From UBA1367 sp040268355 (GTDB taxonomy: Bacteria; Actinomycetota; Coriobacteriia; Coriobacteriales; Atopobiaceae), in the NCBI GenBank assembly GCA_040268355.1, contig JAWRIT010000169.1:1-12226 (forward strand): a stretch of 12,226 bases of DNA, written 5' to 3'. Positions within the stretch are counted from its first letter, which is position 1; every line of letters starts with the position of its first letter. The position numbers and the translations under genes are program-made. This document shows, piece by piece, positions 1 to 7,095 of this stretch. The notes beneath the pieces were generated by a model, which was not told where the DNA came from, searched no databases, and saw only the letters and a program-made list of their open reading frames with translations.

Positions 1-7
1 GGTCCAT

Positions 8-44
8 CTGCGCAAACGCAAGAAATCGGACACACGTCTTGTCC
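8..44. repeat. Direct repeat, copy 1 of 2 (intergenic, unknown)
   Basis: The core, 24-44, matches 113-133 at 19 of 21 positions. Read on the minus strand, similarity runs on weakly to about position 8 (about 29 of 37 matches over the whole unit). The core contains the short inverted repeat GGACA-N7-TGTCC (28-32 and 40-44). The two copies are 89 nt apart and face the same way. The unit may continue past the left edge of the window. No coding capacity is seen. Function unknown. Confidence 0.6.
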
Positions 45-46
45 AC

Positions 47-76
47 CCCCAAAGTTGGTCGATTCCAACTTTGGGG
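47..76. repeat. Perfect 12-bp inverted repeat (hairpin)
   Basis: CCCCAAAGTTGG (47-58) and CCAACTTTGGGG (65-76) are exact reverse complements around the 6-nt loop TCGATT. No U-run follows on either strand, so this is not a textbook intrinsic terminator. It sits between the two direct repeats and may form one composite element with them. Alternatives are the terminator of a gene left of the window or a multicopy extragenic palindrome. Confidence 0.7.
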
Positions 77-96
77 ACTCATTTAGATGGGTTTAA

Positions 97-133
97 CTGG
101 GAAAACGTGGCTAATCGGACACACATTTTGTCC
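97..133. repeat. Direct repeat, copy 2 of 2 (intergenic, unknown)
   Basis: Partner of the copy at 8-44. The core at 113-133 differs from copy 1 at only two positions and keeps the internal GGACA-N7-TGTCC symmetry (117-121 and 129-133). Conservation of both halves of that symmetry hints at a protein-binding site or a repeated RNA element. The rest of the unit (97-112) is less alike. Confidence 0.6.
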
Positions 134-198
134 TATAACCCCGCATGTCGAGGGCCGCATATGAGAGACGCATGGGGGCGTTTAAATTACTCTTGATG

Positions 199-230
199 AA
201 AACAGGCCAGGGTATCTATGCCCTGGCCTG
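199..230 (-). terminator. Intrinsic terminator after tRNA-Asn
   Basis: A perfect 10-bp stem, CAGGCCAGGG at 203-212 against CCCTGGCCTG at 221-230, encloses an 8-nt loop. On the minus strand it is followed by TTTT (202-199). It begins 9 nt past the tRNA CCA end, where a tRNA terminator is expected. Because no good terminator is seen between rpoD and the tRNA, it probably also ends transcripts that run on from the long operon. Confidence 0.85.
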
Positions 231-239
231 CGAAAATGC

Positions 240-314
240 TGGCTCCCCGGGTAGGATTCGAACCTACGACATACGGATTAACAGTCCGCTGCGCTACCAC
301 TGCGCCACCGGGGA
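240..314 (-). tRNA. tRNA-Asn (anticodon GTT)
   Basis: A complete 75-nt cloverleaf is visible on the minus strand. The acceptor arm is TCCCCGG with CCGGGGA, the D stem GCGC with GCGC, and the anticodon stem GCGGA with TCCGT (one G-U pair). The anticodon loop is CTGTTAA with GTT at 280-282, and the T stem GTAGG/CCTAC carries the loop TTCGAAT. The discriminator base is G and the terminal CCA is encoded in the DNA (240-242). Anticodon GTT decodes the asparagine codons AAC and AAU. The gene has its own promoter-like sequence at 337-364 and a terminator at 199-230. It lies 114 nt beyond the rpoD stop codon. Confidence 0.97.
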
Positions 315-336
315 ATGTGTCGTCGCGCAAGCAAGA

Positions 337-364
337 AGTATAGCGCATGCATCTAGGGGCGCAA
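337..364 (-). promoter_or_regulatory. Putative sigma70-type promoter of tRNA-Asn
   Basis: On the minus strand the -10 box TATACT (337-342, five of six consensus bases) lies 16 bp from a weak -35 box TTGCGC (359-364, three of six). Transcription would begin near 329-331, about 15 nt before the mature tRNA 5' end, leaving a short leader for RNase P. The -10 box is good and the -35 box poor. Confidence 0.6.
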
Positions 365-428
365 GCAGCAATTCGGACTTTTCTTGTGCCTCGCCTTGCC
401 GTCCGCAGCGCCGCCTAGGTCGCGTCGC

Positions 429-1802
<1,374 letters not shown>

Positions 1803-1809
1803 CCTTTCT
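1803..1809 (-). promoter_or_regulatory. Ribosome binding site that questions the rpoD start
   Basis: AGAAAGG on the minus strand directly abuts the ATG at 1802-1800, leaving no spacer. It stands 6 nt from the in-frame GTG at 1796-1794. Normal spacing therefore favours the GTG, which would shorten RpoD by two residues. No other purine-rich site is seen nearby for the ATG. Confidence 0.5.
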
Positions 1810-1848
1810 ACAAAAATACCCTTGCATCCTACCCAAAAGCACGACGCG

Positions 1849-3675
1849 TTAGACAATCGACGGCAGATGATTCGATAACTCGCCCATTCTTCGCTGCAAC
1901 TCGGTGGCACGACGGAAGAGGGCCTGGGTGTCCTGGCCGGGCACCTCGCCGCTCAAGGCCCGTAGCTGCCCGCGGATGTGCGCGACCTCGCGGCGACAGG
2001 ACGCAAGCTCCACCACATCGAGCAGAAACGCCACCTTCTGCTCCGTGTCCATGCCCTCGAGCACGGCGATGCGCCCACCCGCCAGAATGCGCGGCGCATC
2101 GGCGACGACACCCTCGGCCGCCGTGACGACCTGCGCGGGAGGCGTTCCCTCCGGGGTTGCCAGCATCGCCCACGCCATGGCCTCGTTGCGTGCGTCGGCC
2201 CAGGTGAAGGTCGCCATGCGATCACCATGGGGACGCAGCGCATCGGGGGCTGCCGCCATGAGCGCGCACAGCTCCCGCTCGGCCTGCACCTGAAAGCGCT
2301 CGTCCGCCGACAGCACGGCAAGGTCGCGCTCGGCATCCTCGCGCCGGGCGTTCTGGGCCGGCTGTGTGGAAGCCGGTGCGGACGGATCCCTGCGCGCGGG
2401 ACGCTCGCGCACCCGACGGCGCACCTCGGCCACGTCGATGCCGAGCAGGTGGGCCAGCTGTTCGGCATAGGAGTCGATGAGCACCGAGCCGCGAAGCGGC
2501 ACCAGCACCTCGGAGAGGTTGTCGAGCGCGGCGACGCGCTGTCCCGGGACCGTGAGGTCGAACGAGGAGATCCTGCGCTCGAAGACGAAGTCCATGAGCG
2601 GACGAGCGCCCTCCAGCTGCTCGCGCATGGCATCAGGCCCGTGATCGGCCAGATACTCGGCGGGGTCCTGGTTGTCGGGCAGCACCACGCAGACGAGCTC
2701 GAGCTTGGTCTGGTCGAGGAACTGCACGGCGCGCTCGGCGGCGCGCTGCCCCGCCGCGTCCCCGTCGAACAGGCAGACGATGCGCGTCTTGGCGAAGCCC
2801 GAGATTTCGCGGACGTGATCGGCGGAAAAGGAGGTGCCCAGCGCAGCCACGGTGTTGGTGAGGCCCGCCTCGTGCATGGCGATGACGTCGGTGTAGCCCT
2901 CGCAGACGATGGCGTACCCGGTCGCGACCATGGCGTCCTTCGCGCGATCGAAGGCGAAGAGGTGCTTCGACTTGTGGAAGACGGACGTCTCCTTCGTGTT
3001 GAGGTACTTGGGCTTCGCGTCGGTCAAGACGCGCCCGCCAAAGGCGATCGTGCGGCCCTGGCGGTCGTGGATGGGGAACATCACCCGCTCGTAGAAGCGG
3101 TCGCGCAGGCGACCCTGGTGATCGACCGCGAGGTCTGCCGCCAGCAGCTCCTGCGCCGTGAAGCCCAGCGAACGCAGGTGACGGACGAGCTCGCCGCGCC
3201 CCGGCGCCCACCCGAGCTGCCATGAGCGACAGACGGCCGAGCCGAAGCCCCGACCGGCCAGGTAGCGTCGGGCCGCGTCGGGCCCCTCCCCACGCGTGCG
3301 CAGCAATTGGGTGCAATAGAACTGCTCGGCGGCACCGAGCGCCTCGATCAGGCGGTTCCTGCGCGGACCCCGCCCGGCTCCCCGCTCCTCCGAAAGCTCG
3401 ATGCCCGCACGGTCGGCGAGATAGCGGATGGAGTCGGGGAAGTCCAGGGACTCACGCTTCATCACATAGGCAAAGACGTCGCCCGACGCCCCGCAGCCAA
3501 AGCACTTCCAGAGGCCCGTGCGCGGATCGACGTGAAACGACGGGGTCTTCTCCTGGTGGAAAGGGCAGCAGCCCCAGAAGGTGGTGCCCCGCTGGCGCAG
3601 CTCGACCGTCTCGCCCACAAGCGCGAGCACGTCGGTCGCCTCGCGGACTCGTTCCTTGTCCTCGTCGGAAATCAT
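1849..3675 (-). CDS. dnaG: DNA primase DnaG
   Basis: Primase (608 aa, usual length) that makes RNA primers for Okazaki fragments at the replication fork and works with the replicative helicase DnaB. The N-terminal CHC2 zinc-binding domain has CPFH (C37, H40) and CFGC (C58, C61). The catalytic core follows. Its TOPRIM fold shows E259 in CEGYTDV and D304/D306 in FDGDAAG, the metal-binding acidic residues of the family. Residues about 423-450 form a charged, proline- and alanine-rich linker. The helical C-terminal part from about 455 should be the DnaB-binding region. The start is supported by GGAGGTGA just upstream. The ATG overlaps the ribF TGA (ATGA), suggesting translational coupling, and rpoD follows after 46 nt. 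All key residues seen are present. Confidence 0.98.
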   Translation of the reverse strand: MISDEDKERVREATDVLALVGETVELRQRGTTFWGCCPFHQEKTPSFHVDPRTGLWKCFGCGASGDVFAYVMKRESLDFPDSIRYLADRAGIELSEERGAGRGPRRNRLIEALGAAEQFYCTQLLRTRGEGPDAARRYLAGRGFGSAVCRSWQLGWAPGRGELVRHLRSLGFTAQELLAADLAVDHQGRLRDRFYERVMFPIHDRQGRTIAFGGRVLTDAKPKYLNTKETSVFHKSKHLFAFDRAKDAMVATGYAIVCEGYTDVIAMHEAGLTNTVAALGTSFSADHVREISGFAKTRIVCLFDGDAAGQRAAERAVQFLDQTKLELVCVVLPDNQDPAEYLADHGPDAMREQLEGARPLMDFVFERRISSFDLTVPGQRVAALDNLSEVLVPLRGSVLIDSYAEQLAHLLGIDVAEVRRRVRERPARRDPSAPASTQPAQNARREDAERDLAVLSADERFQVQAERELCALMAAAPDALRPHGDRMATFTWADARNEAMAWAMLATPEGTPPAQVVTAAEGVVADAPRILAGGRIAVLEGMDTEQKVAFLLDVVELASCRREVAHIRGQLRALSGEVPGQDTQALFRRATELQRRMGELSNHLPSIV

Positions 3676-4697
3676 GCGCTCACCTCCACGGCCTCCGTCC
3701 CCACATTGCGTCTCACCCAGTCTATGTTTCCGAGCACCACCCGTTCAAGCTCCTCGATCGAGGAGAAGCTGCGCGAGGGGCGCAGCCACTCGAGGAAGAC
3801 CACAGAGAGCTCCCGTCCGTACAGGTCGCCCACAAAGCCGATCAGGTTCGCCTCGAGGAAGCCCTCCAAGCGCTCGGAGAACGTCGGCGGCGCCCCCACG
3901 TTGACCGCTGCCGGCCACGCCCGCTCGCCATCGGTGACCAGGCAGGCGTAGACCCCCTCCCGTGGCAGGCAGCTGAGCGCGTCACAGCGCAGGTTTGCCG
4001 TGGGAAAGCCGAAGGCGGTGCCCTCTCCCCTGCCGCGCTGGACCACGCCCCGCACGAAATGGGAGCGTCCCAGCAGGCGCCGCGCCTCGGCGACGCGACC
4101 CTCCGCCAACAAGCCCCTGATACGGGTCGAGGACACCGACTCCCCGTCCACGACCAAAAGCCCGTGCGAGACCGTCGCGAAGCCATGCGTCGCGGCGAGC
4201 TCCGCCAAGGTCGCGGCCGTCCCGGCGCCCCGTGCGCCAAAGCGGAAGTTCGACCCCACGTGCACCGCCGACGGACGCCCCACACGCTCGATCAGGTACT
4301 CGACGAAGGCGTGCGGCGAACGCGCGGCGAACGCGCGGTCGAACGGGATGATCACCACCTCGTCGACCCCGAGCATGCGACAGTGACCCACGCGATCCGC
4401 GACCGAGAGCAGGCGCGCCTCGGCACGGTCGGGGTGCGTCACCTCGGAGGGATCGGGATCGAAGGTGACGACGACGGAGCGCCCGACTGAGGTCCGCGCC
4501 TCGTTGACGCAGGTCCCGATAAGCTCACGGTGTCCCAGGTGCACCCCGTCAAAGGCGCCGATGGCCACGACCGGCGCCCTGCTGCCAGCGGCCGATGGCG
4601 CATCTGCCAAGATTGGCGCGGCGGGAATCGCCTCCGTGACGATCGAGCGGAGGTCACCGGCACCAAGGGGATAGGTCAGAGGCGCGCCGTACGTCAT
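3672..4697 (-). CDS. ribF: Bifunctional riboflavin kinase / FAD synthetase RibF
   Basis: Cytosolic enzyme (341 aa) that phosphorylates riboflavin to FMN and then adenylates FMN to FAD. The N-terminal nucleotidyltransferase domain carries the signature FDGVHLGH (49-56) and STRIRGLL (190-197). The C-terminal flavokinase domain has RGRGEGTAFGFPTANL (221-236), NVGAPPTF (266-273) and the likely catalytic glutamate E282 before DLYGREL. The ATG overlaps the truB stop by 4 nt (ATGA), and the upstream GGGGGT can serve as ribosome site. An open frame extends 52 codons further upstream, but that part lies inside truB and does not look like RibF. truB-ribF adjacency is common in bacteria. Here dnaG follows instead of the frequent rpsO. 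Confidence 0.97.
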   Translation of the reverse strand: MTYGAPLTYPLGAGDLRSIVTEAIPAAPILADAPSAAGSRAPVVAIGAFDGVHLGHRELIGTCVNEARTSVGRSVVVTFDPDPSEVTHPDRAEARLLSVADRVGHCRMLGVDEVVIIPFDRAFAARSPHAFVEYLIERVGRPSAVHVGSNFRFGARGAGTAATLAELAATHGFATVSHGLLVVDGESVSSTRIRGLLAEGRVAEARRLLGRSHFVRGVVQRGRGEGTAFGFPTANLRCDALSCLPREGVYACLVTDGERAWPAAVNVGAPPTFSERLEGFLEANLIGFVGDLYGRELSVVFLEWLRPSRSFSSIEELERVVLGNIDWVRRNVGTEAVEVSA

Positions 4698-5647
4698 TCG
4701 CGCACCCCCATCACCCCGTCGGGGAAGGTTCGCACGCTGGCGGCCACACCGCCCTGGACCTTCCACACCCCCATGAGCCGCCCACCGGACACGAGCGAGA
4801 TGAGCTCGCCCTCCTGCGGCCTGCGCCGCCGCGCCGCCGTGTCCGTGACCCAATCGACACGAAAGCGTCGGCCCGCCCGGGCATGCCCCAGCTCCACCGC
4901 ATCGAGGCGGTGGGTCGCTAGCCCCAGCACCTGCGTTGGGTCCAGGGTGGCCGCCCCCAGGGCCGCCGGCCCCTCCTGTTCGAGCCGTGAGAGCCCTATG
5001 CAGTCCCCTCGGCTGACGGGGCCGGACGCCGTCCGGACGAGCCCCGCGAGGTGTGCCACCGTCCCCAGGCTCTGCCCGAGGTCGCGGGCGATGCTGCGCA
5101 CGTAGGTTCCCTTGGAGACCAGCAGGTCGCAGTCCCAGCAGAGCGGATCGGTGGACGCGATGCCTACGAGCCGTGCCTCGTGGATCGTCACCTGGCGCAC
5201 GGGCAGCTCGACCTCGTCTCCGGAGCGGGCGCGCTCGTAGGCGCGTCGTCCGTCCACCGAGATGGCGGAGAAGGCGGGGGGCACCTGGTCGCAGGGGCCC
5301 ACAAGGGAGGCCACCACAGCGGCGGCCACCGCCTCCTCCCCCAGGCGCTCGGGCACGGGAGCGCTGCGCACGACCTCGCCCTCCGCGTCGTCGGTCGTGG
5401 TCTGGGTCCCAAAGGCGATGCGCGCCTCGTAGCGCTTGTCCTCAAGCGTGAGCAGCCCAAGCAGGCGCGTGGCCTGCCCGACCCCCACGATCAGCACGCC
5501 CGACGCCGCCGGATCGAGCGTCCCGGCATGGCCCACACGGCGCTCCGAAAGGGAGCGACGCACGCGATCCACCACATCATGGCTGGTGAGCCCCACCGGC
5601 TTGTCGACCGCGATCAGGCAGCTGATTCCGCTCGTGCCCCTCCTCAC
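4694..5647 (-). CDS. truB: tRNA pseudouridine(55) synthase TruB
   Basis: Converts U55 of the T-psi-C loop of tRNAs to pseudouridine. From the GTG at 5647 the protein has 317 aa, the usual size. Near the N-terminus AVDKPVGLTSHDVV (13-26) is typical. The catalytic motif RVGHAGTLDPAASGVL (37-52) holds the nucleophile D45. SKGTYVRSIARDLG (178-191) is the second conserved block. Residues from about 240 form a C-terminal extension that may be PUA-like. Start choice: no ATG lies near the conserved N-terminus, while the GTG gives MRRGTSGIS, overlaps the nrnA TGA as GTGA, and has a GGGAG site 8 nt upstream. A longer frame continues upstream inside nrnA but is a shadow of that gene. Stop TGA overlaps the ribF start. 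Confidence 0.95.
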   Translation of the reverse strand: MRRGTSGISCLIAVDKPVGLTSHDVVDRVRRSLSERRVGHAGTLDPAASGVLIVGVGQATRLLGLLTLEDKRYEARIAFGTQTTTDDAEGEVVRSAPVPERLGEEAVAAAVVASLVGPCDQVPPAFSAISVDGRRAYERARSGDEVELPVRQVTIHEARLVGIASTDPLCWDCDLLVSKGTYVRSIARDLGQSLGTVAHLAGLVRTASGPVSRGDCIGLSRLEQEGPAALGAATLDPTQVLGLATHRLDAVELGHARAGRRFRVDWVTDTAARRRRPQEGELISLVSGGRLMGVWKVQGGVAASVRTFPDGVMGVRE

Positions 5648-6678
5648 GAGCCGAGCTCCCGCGCACCGTCCCCCTCGTCGGCAAACAGCGCGCGCAGCAA
5701 CGGAAGCGCCTGGCAGAGCGCGTCGTCGACGCTGCCCTCCACCACGAAGCCAGAGGCCGCGCGGTGACCGCCGCCGCCCAGCTCGCGGGCCACCACGGAG
5801 ATGTCCAGGTCCCCCTTGGACCGAAGGTTGCCGCGCACCTTGCCTCCCGGCACCTCCTTGAGGAACAGCGCCACCTCCGACCCGGCGACCGAACGGACGA
5901 CGTCGATGAGCCCGTCGGACTCGTCGAGGCTGGCCCCCGTGCGCTCGAGGTCGCCGATGGTCGCATAGCTGTAGGCGACACGCCCCTGCTCGAAGGTTGT
6001 GATGCGTCCCATGACGGCACTCTTGAGGTGCAGAAACTGCAGACAGAAGCTCTGGTAGACGTTGAGGGACACCTCCGAAGGACTCGCCCCGCAGGCCACG
6101 AGCATGCTCGCCACCTGGAAGGCCTCGGCGTCGGCGTTCTGATACTGGAAGCGCCCCGTGTCCGTCGCGATGGCGCAGAAAAGGCACTGGGCCATCTCCG
6201 GGGTGATCGTCACGCCCAGGTGCTCGGCAAACTCTGCGACGATCACTCCTGCCGCGGCCGCGTCGGGGCGTATAAGCGTCGCGTCGCCGTAGGGGTGCTC
6301 GCAGGGATGATGGTCGATGATCGCCACGCGCCGGGAGCGACGCATGACCGCCTCGCCGTGGTTGAGCCGGGAGGCCACCGACAGGTCGACGCTGATAAAC
6401 AGGTCGGGGTCTCCCTCGTAGGATGAGGCGGGCGTGAGCGTGTCGGAGCCAGCCATGAACTCGTAGATGCGCGGGCAGGCGGCGTCATCGGCAAGAAGGC
6501 AGGCGACCTGCTTGTGCGGCCACCGGTCCTTGATGATGAGGCGCAGCGCCAGCTGCGACCCGAGGGCGTCGCCGTCAGGACTGGTGTGGGCGCAGATGGC
6601 GATGGTCTGCGCCTCGTCGATGAGATTGGCAATGGCGTCGAACAGCGATTCCTGTTCGACGCCCGTGCTGGTCTGCAT
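5644..6678 (-). CDS. nrnA: DHH/DHHA1 phosphoesterase, NrnA-type nano-RNase / pAp phosphatase
   Basis: Member (344 aa) of the DHH family of manganese-dependent phosphoesterases. NrnA enzymes degrade 2-5 nt RNAs and dephosphorylate pAp; some actinobacterial relatives also hydrolyse cyclic dinucleotide products. The DHH domain has HTSPDGDALGS (31-41; H31, D35, D37), D98 in ISVDLS, the DHH triad (122-124) and D173 in ATDTGRF. The C-terminal DHHA1 domain has the substrate-binding GGGGHRAASG (301-310). The ATG lies 9 nt after rbfA with GGGAG five bases upstream. Position between rbfA and truB is the conserved one in actinobacteria. Which substrate dominates here cannot be read from sequence. Confidence 0.92.
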   Translation of the reverse strand: MQTSTGVEQESLFDAIANLIDEAQTIAICAHTSPDGDALGSQLALRLIIKDRWPHKQVACLLADDAACPRIYEFMAGSDTLTPASSYEGDPDLFISVDLSVASRLNHGEAVMRRSRRVAIIDHHPCEHPYGDATLIRPDAAAAGVIVAEFAEHLGVTITPEMAQCLFCAIATDTGRFQYQNADAEAFQVASMLVACGASPSEVSLNVYQSFCLQFLHLKSAVMGRITTFEQGRVAYSYATIGDLERTGASLDESDGLIDVVRSVAGSEVALFLKEVPGGKVRGNLRSKGDLDISVVARELGGGGHRAASGFVVEGSVDDALCQALPLLRALFADEGDGARELGS

Positions 6679-6687
6679 GTGTGCTCC

Positions 6688-7086
6688 CTACTCGACCTCG
6701 CTCTGGCTCTCGACGGGATAGCCGTTCTCGTCCTTCTCCGTCGCGAGCGTCTCGGGCACCTGCTGCAGCGCCTGAGCGATGCGCTCGGCCTCGTCCGCCG
6801 TCGTGTCGATACGAAACACCAGCTCGGGCGTCACGCGCCATCCCAGCGCGTGGCCGAGCAGCGAGCGGATGCGGCCCTTGGCGCGCTCGAGCGCGGCGCT
6901 CACCGCGTCGTAGCGCGACGTCTCGCAGCTCACGTAGGCGACAAGCAGGCTCCTGTCGATCGAGGCCTCGCAGCCCGTAAGAGTCACGAACTGCAGGTCC
7001 GGATCAGACAGCTCGAACAGCAGGATATAGCCCAGCTTCTCCTGCGCCTGCTGGTTGACGCGGCGAGAGTTCCTGTTCTGCTTCAC
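6688..7086 (-). CDS. rbfA: 30S ribosome-binding factor RbfA
   Basis: Small KH-fold protein (132 aa) that binds the 30S subunit near the 5' end of 16S rRNA and helps its late maturation, notably in the cold. The N-terminus (NRRVNQQAQEKLG-like, here SRRVNQQAQEKLGYIL) and the DPDLQFVTLTGCEAS segment (28-42) are typical, followed by a helical stretch and the RVTPELVFRID strand (83-93). The start codon is GTG with the strong site GGGAGG four bases upstream. It lies 9 nt after infB, so translation is probably coupled. The last 20 residues are acidic and poorly conserved in the family. Confidence 0.95.
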   Translation of the reverse strand: MKQNRNSRRVNQQAQEKLGYILLFELSDPDLQFVTLTGCEASIDRSLLVAYVSCETSRYDAVSAALERAKGRIRSLLGHALGWRVTPELVFRIDTTADEAERIAQALQQVPETLATEKDENGYPVESQSEVE

Positions 7087-7095
7087 TGCGCCTCC

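Noticed and set aside
47..76. Reading the palindrome and repeats as a CRISPR array or phage attachment site
   Set aside because: Only two repeat copies are visible, the intervening sequence is itself palindromic and not spacer-like, and the repeats do not copy the end of the tRNA.
315..428. Possible rho-independent terminator for rpoD
   Set aside because: Only a 5-bp CTAGG/CCTAG symmetry over the stop codon is found, with no following U run.
1803..1860. Possible separate promoter for rpoD
   Set aside because: TTGTCT and TAGGAT can be matched on the minus strand but are 19 bp apart, and TATTTT has no fitting -35 box. The evidence is too weak to annotate.
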